Shown in pieces: positions 45,055 through 54,333 of a stretch of DNA of 64,000 bases. The stretch spans positions 1,821,794-1,885,793 of the forward strand of contig NZ_CP118957.1 of the NCBI RefSeq assembly GCF_029023825.1, given 5' to 3'. The stretch comes from Enterococcus saccharolyticus subsp. saccharolyticus (GTDB taxonomy: Bacteria; Bacillota; Bacilli; Lactobacillales; Enterococcaceae). The translations under genes were made by a program, and so were the position numbers. The notes beneath the pieces were generated by a model. The model made no database searches. It was not told the origin of the DNA and was given only the letters and a program-made list of their open reading frames with translations. Position 1 is the stretch's first letter. Each line of letters opens with the position of its first letter.

Positions 45055-46134
45055 TTATAACCCCAACTTCCATTCTAAGAAAAGATCATTGTAAATTTCA
45101 ACAGCATCTCTTCCCAAATATTCATAGTGTTCCATTTGTTCCATCGCTTCAGGTTGCGGATAAAATGCCTCGTTTTCCGTTAACTCTTTTGGTAACAAGG
45201 CTTTAGCTTTTTCATTGGGTGTCGCATAACCAACATACTCAGCATTTTGTTTGGCATTTTCTGGACGCAACATAAAGTTAATAAACGCATATGCCCCTTC
45301 TAAATTACTAGCCGTTTTAGGAATCGCAAAATTATCTGTCCAAATCGCGCCACCATCTTCTGGAACGACGTACTGCACAGCAGGATTTTCTGACATGACA
45401 AAAGCAGCGTCACCAGAATAACCAATGCCAATCGGTGCATCATTGTTAATCATTAAGGTTTTAATCTCATCTGTTAACACAGCTTTCACGTTGGATCGTA
45501 AGGTTTCTAATTTCTTAACCCCTCTTTCGACTTGGTCCTTGTCTACTTCATTCAATGATAATCCTTGGGCTTGCAAAGCAATACCAATCGATTCTCGCGC
45601 ACCATCAATCATTAAAATATCATTTTGATACTGTTTGTCCCACAAGTCAGTCCATTTATGGATTGTTCCGTCCGTGATTTCATCTGTATTAACCATGATA
45701 CCAACTGTTCCCCAAAAATAAGGAATCGAATAGTGATTTTTTTTATCAAAGTTTTGATTCATCAAAAAGCTGGAAATATTTTCTAAACCAGTAATTTTAC
45801 TGTGGTCAATCGGTAGCAACAAATCGCCTTCAATCATTTTAGGAATAATCGATTCACTAGGAAAGACAATATCATAATGTGTTCCACCTTGTTTGATTTT
45901 CGTTTCCATCGCTTCATTGGAATCAAACGTATTGTAAATCACATGATACCCCGTTTCTTTTTCAAAGGTTTTTAATAATTCAGGATCAATATATTCTCCC
46001 CAGTTAAAAATAATCACTGTATTTTTACCCGCAGCACTAACTGTTTCTGTCTTCTTTGCTAACCAGGTTTTACTTATAAATAAGACACTCAATACAAGGA
46101 GAATTCCACCAAAAAATACCAACAATCGTTTCAA
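45055..46134 (-). CDS. Orphan spermidine/putrescine-binding protein (PotD-like)
   Basis: The protein has 359 residues. A signal-anchor or signal peptide (LLVFFGGILLVLSVLFI, no lipobox) is followed by the PotD fold: IFNWGEYIDPELL, YNTFDSNEAMETK, YDIVFPSE, SIPYFWGTVGIMVN. Polyamine contact residues (Trp, Asp, Glu) appear conserved, including IWTDNFAIPK. The usual potABC genes are absent: the next gene upstream belongs to another operon and is separated by a terminator. It must use a transporter encoded elsewhere. Confidence 0.87.
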   Translation of the reverse strand: MKRLLVFFGGILLVLSVLFISKTWLAKKTETVSAAGKNTVIIFNWGEYIDPELLKTFEKETGYHVIYNTFDSNEAMETKIKQGGTHYDIVFPSESIIPKMIEGDLLLPIDHSKITGLENISSFLMNQNFDKKNHYSIPYFWGTVGIMVNTDEITDGTIHKWTDLWDKQYQNDILMIDGARESIGIALQAQGLSLNEVDKDQVERGVKKLETLRSNVKAVLTDEIKTLMINNDAPIGIGYSGDAAFVMSENPAVQYVVPEDGGAIWTDNFAIPKTASNLEGAYAFINFMLRPENAKQNAEYVGYATPNEKAKALLPKELTENEAFYPQPEAMEQMEHYEYLGRDAVEIYNDLFLEWKLGL

Positions 46135-46213
46135 TTCGCTAATTCCTTCTTTCTATCAAAAATAGTTTTTCTTGAGTAGAATAGCTGATTTTACCTCAAA
46201 ATACAATCCAAAA

Positions 46214-46256
46214 AAATCAAAACCTTTAACAGCCAAAACTGTCAAAGGTTTTGATT
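46214..46256 (-). terminator. Terminator of the two-component/ABC exporter operon
   Basis: AAAACCTTTGACAG pairs with CTGTTAAAGGTTTT, followed by GATTTTTTT on the minus strand. Confidence 0.85.
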
Positions 46257-47007
46257 AATTAATTCGGCGTTTTCTCGATTGAATCCCTGCAAAGTACAAT
46301 AAAACGGAAAGTGCAAATAAAAAGAGCATGGACTGAATCATTGGCATCAAATTATAAGTGGTTTTCTCCCATAATTTCGGCATATCTTGGATCATATGTG
46401 TCGTAGGCAATAACTTCGCAATACTTTGAATGGATTTAGGTAATTGATTGGTTTGAATCCCCATCATTCCTGACAAAATCATGATTAAAAAATAGGTCGA
46501 CATGACCAGCCCAAAAGTCGTACTGAATTTTTTCATCAATAAGCAAATACCGTACGCTGCGAGAAACAAACTAAAACTCAACAAACAAATACCGATAACG
46601 AAGACAATCAAACCAAAAGCTGTCGGGACAGGTAATTCCAAAAAAGGAATGACTGCAACAATATAAATAAAAATAGAGACACTAGACATAATGGCTTGCG
46701 CTAAAAATTTTGCTTGCATTTGTTTTTTCTCTGAATAACCAAATAAAGCCATTCGTACGGTAACCTCTTTTTCGATTTCTTGCGAAAATAATGCAGCAAA
46801 TCCAATGTAAATCACGGCTAGTGGAGAAATAAGTAGATTTGTCACAAATAATTGGGTACTAAACTGTGCTAAGTGATTCGCAGGAATTTGTTGATTAAAA
46901 ATCGAATAAAATAATAATGTCATGACAATCGGAAAAATAATCCCAAATAAAATCGAGAAAAAATTCCCCAAAGAATTTAACAATTCGTACTTCACATATC
47001 TTTTCAT
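46255..47007 (-). CDS. ABC-2 type exporter permease
   Basis: The protein has 250 residues with six membrane segments and the ABC-2 pattern (MTLLFYSIFNQQ early, VTVRMALFGYSEKK coupling helix, LMSTYFLIMILSGMMGIQ). It ends RKRRIN. The start overlaps the ATPase stop by 4 nt. Together with the upstream histidine kinase and response regulator this looks like a bacteriocin/antimicrobial-type exporter module, though the substrate is unknown. Confidence 0.85.
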   Translation of the reverse strand: MKRYVKYELLNSLGNFFSILFGIIFPIVMTLLFYSIFNQQIPANHLAQFSTQLFVTNLLISPLAVIYIGFAALFSQEIEKEVTVRMALFGYSEKKQMQAKFLAQAIMSSVSIFIYIVAVIPFLELPVPTAFGLIVFVIGICLLSFSLFLAAYGICLLMKKFSTTFGLVMSTYFLIMILSGMMGIQTNQLPKSIQSIAKLLPTTHMIQDMPKLWEKTTYNLMPMIQSMLFLFALSVLLYFAGIQSRKRRIN

Positions 47008-47858
47008 TGGATTTGTCCTCCAATCGCATTTATGGTTAATAACTCAATGTCTTGGTTGCTACGCTTAAAATTGATACCCTGTTGAATTAAATACTGTGCT
47101 AAGTGCCATTCTTCTTCTTTGTTTTTACAAGCAATCGCCACCGTATTTTCTGGTGCTAGTAATTGGCGATAGGTCGTCAAATCAATCGTCTCATTTTTAT
47201 CAAAAGTAATCACAGAATGCCCACAATATTTTTTGAACAATGCACGATGGGAATCATACGCCACCACTTTTCCTTCATGTAAAATAATCAATTTATTGGT
47301 TAATTGTTCCAACTCTTGATAATAATGTGTGACAAACAAAATGGCTGCTTCTTTTTGCTCATACCATTGCAAGATTTTTTGAATCAAAGCCCGCCGTGTT
47401 TCAAAATCAAGTCCCGTAGTCACTTCATCAAAAAAAGTAATTGGTGCATCTTGCATAAGCACTAAAATCAAGGTAAATCGTTGCTTTTGTCCACCAGACA
47501 AATCTTTGAATTTCTTTTTCAAGTGTTCTTCAAAAGCGAAAAAAGTGACTAATTCTTGTAATTTGAGATTGTTCTTATAACTCGTATTTAAAATTGCCTC
47601 TAAAATAACGCGACAACTAACGGTATCTACATAATGATTAAATTGCATATGCACCGCCATTGCTTCAGGTTTTATCTCTGATAGGATGGTGCCTTCGTAT
47701 TTAATTAATCCCAAACACGCTTTAATCAAGGTTGTTTTCCCTGCGCCGTTGGAACCGATAATGCCTACACGATCTGTCGCTTGAATGTCAATCGTTTCAC
47801 GAATATCTAACGCCACATTTTTTCCATAATTCACTTTTAACCGTTCAATTGTTAACAT
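47004..47858 (-). CDS. ABC exporter ATPase
   Basis: The protein has 284 residues: Walker A GSNGAGKTT, signature LSGGQKQRF, Walker B ITFFDEVTTGLD, H-loop VTHYYQEL. Walker B ends in Asp-Glu-Val instead of the common Asp-Glu-Pro. It starts at ATG 47858, seven nt after GGAGG; the ATG two codons earlier abuts that site. It overlaps the histidine kinase stop by 14 nt. Confidence 0.9.
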   Translation of the reverse strand: MLTIERLKVNYGKNVALDIRETIDIQATDRVGIIGSNGAGKTTLIKACLGLIKYEGTILSEIKPEAMAVHMQFNHYVDTVSCRVILEAILNTSYKNNLKLQELVTFFAFEEHLKKKFKDLSGGQKQRFTLILVLMQDAPITFFDEVTTGLDFETRRALIQKILQWYEQKEAAILFVTHYYQELEQLTNKLIILHEGKVVAYDSHRALFKKYCGHSVITFDKNETIDLTTYRQLLAPENTVAIACKNKEEEWHLAQYLIQQGINFKRSNQDIELLTINAIGGQIQ

Positions 47859-49446
47859 GTTCATCCCTCCAATTTACAGTGACTTCTACACCTGCGCTAG
47901 TATTCTTGATTGCCCACGTCATCTGCAATAAATCAACCAAGTTATCAACTAAATATAAACCCAATCCTGTGCCTGCTTCTTCTTCGGTTGTATCACGAAT
48001 AAATGGTTCGTGAATATGATCAATCAGTTGTTCAGAGATTTTTGCGTTTTCACTGATGACAGTCACTGCTTGATTGGTCAACCGCACGAATACTCGATGA
48101 TTTTGTGGTGTGTACTTCACGGCATTTTGTAGAATATTTTCGAGTATCGCTACAAATAATGCTTCTTCTGTTTCAATAGTAACCGGTGTTGTCTGCCATT
48201 CGATAGTCACTGCTCGTTCATCGGCTTTCGCTTGATAATTTTGCCAAATAACCGGTAAAAGTTGCTCGACAGCCACACGCGCTTGCGCTTCTCGCGGTTG
48301 TTCTTCAAATAAGTACATTAATTGCTGAACAATTTGTTGCATTTTTTGAATCTCTTTTTTTACTTCAGGGAGATATGTTGGTGTATCTTGGTATTTACCG
48401 ACGCGATGCATCATGCTTTCAACTAAAAGTAAGGCAGAAGCAATCGGCGTTTTTAATTGATGAGAAGCATTGGTTAATAAAAGTTGTTGCTTTTGATTCA
48501 TCGCTGCTAATACATTGTTCTGACAGTGGACAGCTTGCAATTGTTGGTGTAATTCTGTGTGCATCTGATTTAAGGCATTTTCTAACACTTCTAATTCATC
48601 CCCTTTATTGGGTTGATGAAAGACCAGTTCTTTTTCACGGTCACGTGTTCGTGCTTGCTGGGCAAGTAATTCGATTGGATAGGCTAACTTTCGACTAAAC
48701 CAATGTGCAATGAGCAATGACATCACCAATAACACGACAAGAATCATCGGTGTGCTTTGCAAAACAATCGGAAATAATTCATTTAATTTAGGAGTCATTG
48801 CCGAAGCAACCGTCACATAGATTTCTTGGTCCACTTCTTTAAAAGCAACATAACTAGCGTAACTATTGGTATTTTGCTCAACCGTGCCAGCAAAAATCCA
48901 GATATCATCTGTAGTAGTATAGATTTCTTGATTGTCTGAGCCTTCAATCATTTCAAATGGATACGTTTGGACATTTTGGATTTCCACGAACGTTTGCTGA
49001 ATCGGCGTATACATTTCTTTGACTAATGCTATCACTGGTGCAAAATCTTTTTCATCCCAAGACACATCCAATTCTTTTTCTGAATTAGTGAATTGAAAGG
49101 ACGTGCGTAATTGATGATATAGCGCTCGCAATTCAGGCGCCTTTAATACTACATCCATTGAAGCATTCGCCGTAGATACTTGAATCGTATTTCCTGTATG
49201 CGGTAATTTTATACTCATCAATAAAAAATTATCGGACAATTGATAGTCGTCAGCAAACGTTTTCCCTTGAATAAATCGACGTTGGACTTCTTCGATAGTT
49301 TGCAAATAGCGATCTGTTTTATAACGAGCATATAATCCCGGTAGCATCCATAGAAAATAGCCAATAATCAAACTTCCTAATAACAATGTCATCAATACAG
49401 TATAAATCATGGTTTTTTGGGTAATCGTACGATTAATTTTCTTCAT
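47845..49446 (-). CDS. Sensor histidine kinase
   Basis: The protein has 533 residues. Two membrane segments (about 12-35 and 225-248) flank a roughly 190-residue extracellular domain. A HAMP-like linker follows, then the H-box NASHQLKTP with the phosphoacceptor His, the N-box ENILQNAVKYTP, and GTGLGLYLV. It lacks a recognisable sensor fold, so the signal is unknown. ATG 49446 overlaps the response regulator by 14 nt. No strong ribosome binding site, consistent with coupling. Confidence 0.9.
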   Translation of the reverse strand: MKKINRTITQKTMIYTVLMTLLLGSLIIGYFLWMLPGLYARYKTDRYLQTIEEVQRRFIQGKTFADDYQLSDNFLLMSIKLPHTGNTIQVSTANASMDVVLKAPELRALYHQLRTSFQFTNSEKELDVSWDEKDFAPVIALVKEMYTPIQQTFVEIQNVQTYPFEMIEGSDNQEIYTTTDDIWIFAGTVEQNTNSYASYVAFKEVDQEIYVTVASAMTPKLNELFPIVLQSTPMILVVLLVMSLLIAHWFSRKLAYPIELLAQQARTRDREKELVFHQPNKGDELEVLENALNQMHTELHQQLQAVHCQNNVLAAMNQKQQLLLTNASHQLKTPIASALLLVESMMHRVGKYQDTPTYLPEVKKEIQKMQQIVQQLMYLFEEQPREAQARVAVEQLLPVIWQNYQAKADERAVTIEWQTTPVTIETEEALFVAILENILQNAVKYTPQNHRVFVRLTNQAVTVISENAKISEQLIDHIHEPFIRDTTEEEAGTGLGLYLVDNLVDLLQMTWAIKNTSAGVEVTVNWRDEHVNN

Positions 49447-50086
49447 AGCAATACCCCATTCCAATAACCGTCTTAATGACTTCCACAGGTAACTTTTTCC
49501 GCAAATTTTTAATGTGTGCATCAATCACACGATCACTAACCATAAAATCATCCGGTGCAATAATCGTTAATAAATGATTTCTTGTGTAGACTCTTTTAGG
49601 ATGTTGGTGCATTGCCTCAAAAATTAAAAATTCAGTAACTGTTAATTGCAAAGATTGCTGATTATAGTACACTTGAAAATTCTCTTGACGTACGTCTAAA
49701 CCCGTTGACAAATTCGTTTCAACTTGTGTTCTTCGTAAAACCGCTTCAATTCTTTTCAATAACAAAATTGGTGAAAATGGTTTGATAATATAATCATCTG
49801 CCAAGCGATTGAACGCTTCAATTTGACTACACTCATCGCCTAATGCCGTTAGCATAATCGTTGCACACTGCGGCTGCTTTTTAGTCAATTGTTCTAATAC
49901 TTCTAAACCAGATATAAACGGAACCATAATATCTAAAATAGCCACATCATACCGTTGCTTTTGAATTGCATGGAGTGCTTTTTGTCCATCTACGGCTAGG
50001 TCAACTTCATACTTTTGTAACAATAAATACTCACAAACAACTTCGCGAATGACACGTTCATCTTCTAAATATAAAATCCGAGTCAT
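49433..50086 (-). CDS. OmpR-family response regulator
   Basis: The protein has 217 residues. The receiver domain has YLEDE, phosphoacceptor Asp in VAILDIMVP, and the conserved Thr and Lys (MLTALGD, IIKPFSP). The C-terminal winged helix includes LTVTEFLIFEAM, KRVYTRNHLL and VDAHIKNLRKK-type recognition (RVIDAHIKNL). Start ATG 50086 behind GGAGGG; the longer frame upstream is not coding. First gene in the RR - HK - ATPase - permease operon, which it probably regulates. Confidence 0.93.
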   Translation of the reverse strand: MTRILYLEDERVIREVVCEYLLLQKYEVDLAVDGQKALHAIQKQRYDVAILDIMVPFISGLEVLEQLTKKQPQCATIMLTALGDECSQIEAFNRLADDYIIKPFSPILLLKRIEAVLRRTQVETNLSTGLDVRQENFQVYYNQQSLQLTVTEFLIFEAMHQHPKRVYTRNHLLTIIAPDDFMVSDRVIDAHIKNLRKKLPVEVIKTVIGMGYCYEEN

Positions 50087-50187
50087 CTCTTGCCCTCCTC
50101 TATCTTTAGTAAACACGTTACATATGAATTTCAGATGAATTCGTGGTGAATCTAAAAAAAAACATGTCCCAAATTGGTCCATGATCA

Positions 50188-50577
50188 TTATTTTCTCAAA
50201 CGCATTGCTTGAATATGTTTTAAGTCACTGTTTTCGCGAAATTGTTGATATTTTGGCGATTCAATTGGATAAATGGCCATTTTGCCGTCTTGATTAAAAT
50301 GCACACCCCATCCATATTGTTTGACTAATGGTGAAGCACGAAAACAAGGTTTTCCTTTTGCAAAAAAAGCTTCTTCCGTGATTCCTTTATGTTTGGCAGT
50401 GGTTGTATATAATATTTCATCTGAGGTAAATTGATAGGGATGGTGAAACAACAACTCATATTGTTTTCTAGCAATCGTCTTTTGTTTTCTTTCGGGAGGG
50501 ATACCGGCTGCTGTGTGTGGAAAATTTTCAGGAGCTTCAATAAAAGTATTCACGTAATTGGTAGTATGAATAGTCAT
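50188..50577 (-). CDS. DUF6157 family protein
   Basis: The protein has 129 residues with no signal. It matches the small DUF6157 family: HTTNYVNTFIEAPENFP at the start, IPPERKQKTIARKQYELL, then PYQFTSDEIL and a closing SPLVKQYGWGVHFN. Function unknown; soluble cytoplasmic protein. ATG 50577 follows AAAGGATG by nine nt, and it is separate from the regulator operon 101 nt downstream. Confidence 0.8.
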   Translation of the reverse strand: MTIHTTNYVNTFIEAPENFPHTAAGIPPERKQKTIARKQYELLFHHPYQFTSDEILYTTTAKHKGITEEAFFAKGKPCFRASPLVKQYGWGVHFNQDGKMAIYPIESPKYQQFRENSDLKHIQAMRLRK

Positions 50578-50623
50578 CAGAAACATCCTTTCCTTTTTCT
50601 TCTACTATAACAAAATTTACCAC

Positions 50624-50660
50624 AAACAAAAAGAGTTGAAGAAATTCTTCAACTCTTATC
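50624..50660 (-). terminator. metQ terminator
   Basis: AAGAGTTGAAG pairs with CTTCAACTCTT around AATTT, followed by TTTGTTTG on the minus strand. Confidence 0.85.
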
Positions 50661-50667
50661 TATTTGA

Positions 50668-51525
50668 TTAAAAGACCGGTACCACTGCACCTTGGTACGT
50701 TTCATTAATGTAATCTTTTACTTTATCTGATTGTAACGCAGCAAGTAATGCTTTAATTGTTTCACTGTTTTCATCGCCAGCTTTTACTGCAATAATATTT
50801 GCATACGTTTGAGCTGCCTCAGAATCTTTGTCTTCTTTTTGTAATGCGTCATTTTCCACGTTGAAACCAGCTTCCAATGCATAGTTGGCATTGATAACCG
50901 CCACATCTACATCTTGAACAGAGCGTGCAATTTGTGATGCATCTAATTCAACGATTTCTAAATTCTTTGGATTTTCAACAATATCTTTTGATGTTGTCGT
51001 GATGTCTGCGCCGTCTTTTAATTTAATTAAACCAGCCGCTTCAAGTAATAATAACGCACGTGCACCATTTGTGGCATCGTTTGGAATTGATACTTTTCCA
51101 CCTTCTGAAATCTCATCTAATGATTTTGCTTTCCCTGGATAAATACCAAGTGGTTCAAAATGAATACTTCCTGCGGATACTAAATCCGTACCATGTTCTT
51201 TATTGAAGTTTTCTAAATATGGTGTATGTTGGAAGAAGTTTGCGTCCAAATCACCATCATTTAATGCTGTATTTGGTAAAACATAATCATCAAAAACGGT
51301 AATCGTTAAGTCAATGCCTTCTGCCGCTAAATCATCTTTCACTTGTTCTAAAATTTCAGCATGCGGTGTTGAACTTGCGCCTACAGTTAATACTGTTTTT
51401 TCTGCTGTACTTGATGAAGAAGCTGATTCTTCTGTTTGATTGCCACTGCCATTTGAACAAGCGGCTAACCCTAAAAATGTTGCACCTAAAATCCCTAATC
51501 CGACTACTTTTTTCAAACTTTTCAT
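50668..51525 (-). CDS. metQ: Methionine-binding lipoprotein MetQ (NlpA family)
   Basis: The protein has 285 residues with a lipoprotein signal ending GLAACSN and a Ser-rich linker. The NlpA fold is clear: VGASSTPHAEIL, DGDLDANFFQHTPYL, IPNDATNGARALLLLE, VAVINANYALEAGF. It binds methionine for the MetNPQ importer. The ATPase and permease genes are not adjacent. Expression is under a T-box leader, which fits methionine specificity. It starts at ATG 51525 with GGAGAG upstream. Confidence 0.93.
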   Translation of the reverse strand: MKSLKKVVGLGILGATFLGLAACSNGSGNQTEESASSSSTAEKTVLTVGASSTPHAEILEQVKDDLAAEGIDLTITVFDDYVLPNTALNDGDLDANFFQHTPYLENFNKEHGTDLVSAGSIHFEPLGIYPGKAKSLDEISEGGKVSIPNDATNGARALLLLEAAGLIKLKDGADITTTSKDIVENPKNLEIVELDASQIARSVQDVDVAVINANYALEAGFNVENDALQKEDKDSEAAQTYANIIAVKAGDENSETIKALLAALQSDKVKDYINETYQGAVVPVF

Positions 51526-51593
51526 CTCTTGTCTCTCCTTTGTTTTCCTTATTATATTAAACCGTTAAACGGCGTGTTCCCTTTTTTAGACAA

Positions 51594-51902
51594 CAAAAAA
51601 GTCCTTTTATCAGTAAACTGACAAAAGGACGAATAATCGCGGTACCACCTTTTTTCGGAAGTCTTAACTTCCCTCAATCCATCTCTTTTTGTATCAAAGA
51701 AATGGTGTTCAAGATAACGATTGAACCTTCCGAAATCACCTACATATCGATGATTTATCCTCAGAGACCATCTTCATTTCCTACCTCTTAGTTCTTTTCA
51801 CCAACCAGAACCTCTCTAAAAAGCCTTCGAAAATTACTCTTCTCTTCAATGGATGTATATGTTATTGATTCATAATTTACATGAGAATCCGCGCTTTGTC
51901 AA
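51594..51902 (-). promoter_or_regulatory. Met-specific T-box riboswitch with promoter
   Basis: On the minus strand a promoter TTGACA (51897-51902), 17 nt, TAAATT (51874-51879) precedes a roughly 280-nt leader. The T-box AAGGTGGTACCGCG lies at 51638-51651 and is followed by a strong terminator GTCCTTTTGTCAG/CTGATAAAAGGAC (51594-51632). GGTTGGTG and the stem I region carry AUG codons (GAAATGAAGATGG), the likely Met specifier. Uncharged tRNA-Met should relieve termination. This fills the 391-nt metQ/GGDEF gap. Confidence 0.9.
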
Positions 51903-51916
51903 TCATAAAATAACTT

Positions 51917-53074
51917 TTAAGCTATTTCATCCACTATCACCACTTTGTTCCGTTCTTTTTTAGCATGGTACAGTGCATTATCCGCTTGTAAAAATAATTC
52001 CGCAGTTCCTCTCTCATTGGAATATTCGGCTAATCCAAAACTAGCGGTAATTCGCAATTCTTCATGTCCTGGTATAATAATAGTTTGCATGTCTTTTTGC
52101 AAATTAAGACAGATTTCATAAACTTCGGTTAACGTAACGTCTTGAAACAATAAACAAAACTCGTCACCACCAAATCGATAGGCGATCTGATTGGTCGTAA
52201 ATTGGTTAAGAATAGTTGCAAAAGCCGTCAAACATTGGTCGCCAATGTAATGACCATAATCGTCATTAATTTTTTTAAAACGATCAATATCGGTCATCAC
52301 TAAAACATAACGTGTCGACGATGTTTGTTCACTTATTTGGCTTAATGCCGTATTGAATGCCAAACGATTCGCAATACCTGTTAATTCATCAATGTGAAGT
52401 TTTTGTTCTAATTCTTCTCGTTCAAGTTCTAAATTAATACTCGCAATATTTTTCTTTTGGAGATAATACATTCCAGTAGTACATATGAGTGTAAACATCA
52501 CTAATAAAGCAAAAATCAAAACAATGCCTAATAAGCGTAAAGGCGATTCGAATACAGTATTTTGATAGGGATTCCACGCGATTAGAAATTCCGCACACAA
52601 AAACAAACTGATACTCAATATACCTGTTTGCATCGTTAAATGAGGCACTGCATAAATTCCAGTAATCACAATCGGCAAGATATATAAGGCGTAAACAGGA
52701 GAAGAAATATTATGAATTGTCGTGATGACAAAACAAATCAAAACAAACATCATGGAGACGCTGTACAACCGTTGCATATGTGAAAGTTGTTGGTTTTTCA
52801 TTAGGATATATCCTGTAATTAGCAATGCTATATTGCTAATGGTAGGGATGAATAAATATTTCAAAAAATAAATAGGCACTGAGGTGGTTAGTAATTGTTG
52901 CTGTAAAACAATCACACTTACTGCAATTTCAATAAAACAAGCTGCTAAAGAAAAATAGAATGCTATTTGATAATGAAATCCTAACCACTCCGCATTAATT
53001 CGTTCATATTCTTTTTTTAGTTCAATTATTCGGGTTGTCGCAAATTGGTCTTGACTTTCTTCGCGTGTCCTCAT
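51917..53074 (-). CDS. Membrane diguanylate cyclase (GGDEF)
   Basis: The protein has 385 residues. About six membrane segments (residues about 45-215) are followed by a short coiled coil and a GGDEF domain. The active motif is RFGGDEF; DELTGIANRLAFN, DIDRFKKINDDYGH and ASFGLAEY are the standard cyclase motifs, so catalysis is expected. The inhibitory I-site RxxD five residues before GGDEF is absent (TTNQIAY there). It lies after the terminator of the exopolysaccharide operon, and is the only c-di-GMP enzyme in the window. ATG 53074 follows AAAGGATG. Confidence 0.9.
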   Translation of the reverse strand: MRTREESQDQFATTRIIELKKEYERINAEWLGFHYQIAFYFSLAACFIEIAVSVIVLQQQLLTTSVPIYFLKYLFIPTISNIALLITGYILMKNQQLSHMQRLYSVSMMFVLICFVITTIHNISSPVYALYILPIVITGIYAVPHLTMQTGILSISLFLCAEFLIAWNPYQNTVFESPLRLLGIVLIFALLVMFTLICTTGMYYLQKKNIASINLELEREELEQKLHIDELTGIANRLAFNTALSQISEQTSSTRYVLVMTDIDRFKKINDDYGHYIGDQCLTAFATILNQFTTNQIAYRFGGDEFCLLFQDVTLTEVYEICLNLQKDMQTIIIPGHEELRITASFGLAEYSNERGTAELFLQADNALYHAKKERNKVVIVDEIA

Positions 53075-53194
53075 AAGCGATTCATCCTTTCTATCTGGGT
53101 GAAGCATCTTCTTATTAGCTTAAATATCTTTAAATTATAACATAGTGGATTTTGAATATTTATAATTAATTTAGACGACAGTAGATATATAACA

Positions 53195-53231
53195 AAAAAG
53201 ACACTAGAATACTACATCCTAGTGTCTTATT
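53195..53231 (-). terminator. Terminator of the exopolysaccharide operon
   Basis: AAGACACTAG pairs with CTAGTGTCTT around GATGTAGTATT, followed by TTTTTTG on the minus strand. It overlaps the end of the GH5 gene. Confidence 0.87.
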
Positions 53232-54333
53232 TTACTAAAATATCTACAAGTTTAGGAAACAACCATTGTCGCTTGTAACGGTTGTATAAACTAAACGTGG
53301 GCTGGTCAGGATTGTCGCCTCCTGGATCCCACCAAATATAAGGAATAGTTAACGCCCGACTCTTATCAACAATGTATTTCGTCCAAGCCATACGAGCGTC
53401 TAAATTATTTTTGTCACTTGCTGCAAATTCAGTTAATACGACTGGAATCCCTTTCTGAATGAATAAACGATCAACATCTGAGAAGAAAGTTTCCAAGGCA
53501 CTCATATCTTCAGAATTCTCTGGATTAAACGTCGTTCCTTCTTGGTCATCTTGTGTAAAATAGGCGGGCGCATAAGGATGAATAGAGACCATGAGATGCT
53601 TTCCTTGAGGCAATTCAAAAGCCTCAAGCGCAGCTGTTTCAAAACGGGCGGCATAAGTTGGTAATAACAAATAGCGCTCGGCATTGTTGCCTTCCAATTG
53701 ACGAATCGTCTCTACAAACACCGCATTTAATTGATTGACAATTTGTTGTGATTCATAAGGACCCGTTGCCCATTCATCACCTGTTCCAATTAAACGTGGT
53801 TCATTCATGCTTTCAAATAATAAATGTTCATCGTATTTGGCAAAATGGGTGCCAATTTGAGTCCATAACGTTTTCATCTTCTCAATTGCTAATGGAAGAT
53901 GCGCTTCATCTGGCGTATACCAGTCATCATGATGTGCATTTAAAATCACATAAAAACCAGCATCTAAACTCATATCAACAACTTCCGTTACACGATTTAA
54001 CCATTTTTGATCAATCACAAAATTGTCATCCACATGATCTTGCCAAGTGACAGGAATACGAATCGTTTGAAATCCCGCTTGACGAATATCTTGTATCATT
54101 TCAGGTGTGGTCACTGGATTTTTCCAATAAGTCTCATAATCAGTCGGATTATCGGTCGGTGTCACCACACTATGCGCATCAAAACTATTTCCTAAATTCC
54201 AACCAGCTTTCAATTGCTCTGCAAAACGTATTTCCTCACTTTTTTGATGCACATTGCACCCTCCTAGGAATAGAGTGATACCTAATAATACAAAGAACAA
54301 AGAAATTTTTTTATTTGGTATGATTTTCGTCAT
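53227..54333 (-). CDS. GH5 endoglucanase lipoprotein (CcsZ/BcsZ role)
   Basis: The protein has 368 residues. A lipoprotein signal ends FLGGC. The (beta/alpha)8 barrel has GWNLGNSFD at the start, IPVTWQDH, LNAHHDDW, acid/base Glu in ESMNEPR and nucleophile Glu in VLTEFAA. GH5 cellulases of this kind cut beta-1,4-glucan; in clostridial ccs loci the equivalent enzyme trims the polymer at export. It overlaps the synthase gene by 23 nt and is last in the operon. Outer-leaflet attachment would place it where the polymer emerges. Confidence 0.9.
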   Translation of the reverse strand: MTKIIPNKKISLFFVLLGITLFLGGCNVHQKSEEIRFAEQLKAGWNLGNSFDAHSVVTPTDNPTDYETYWKNPVTTPEMIQDIRQAGFQTIRIPVTWQDHVDDNFVIDQKWLNRVTEVVDMSLDAGFYVILNAHHDDWYTPDEAHLPLAIEKMKTLWTQIGTHFAKYDEHLLFESMNEPRLIGTGDEWATGPYESQQIVNQLNAVFVETIRQLEGNNAERYLLLPTYAARFETAALEAFELPQGKHLMVSIHPYAPAYFTQDDQEGTTFNPENSEDMSALETFFSDVDRLFIQKGIPVVLTEFAASDKNNLDARMAWTKYIVDKSRALTIPYIWWDPGGDNPDQPTFSLYNRYKRQWLFPKLVDILVK

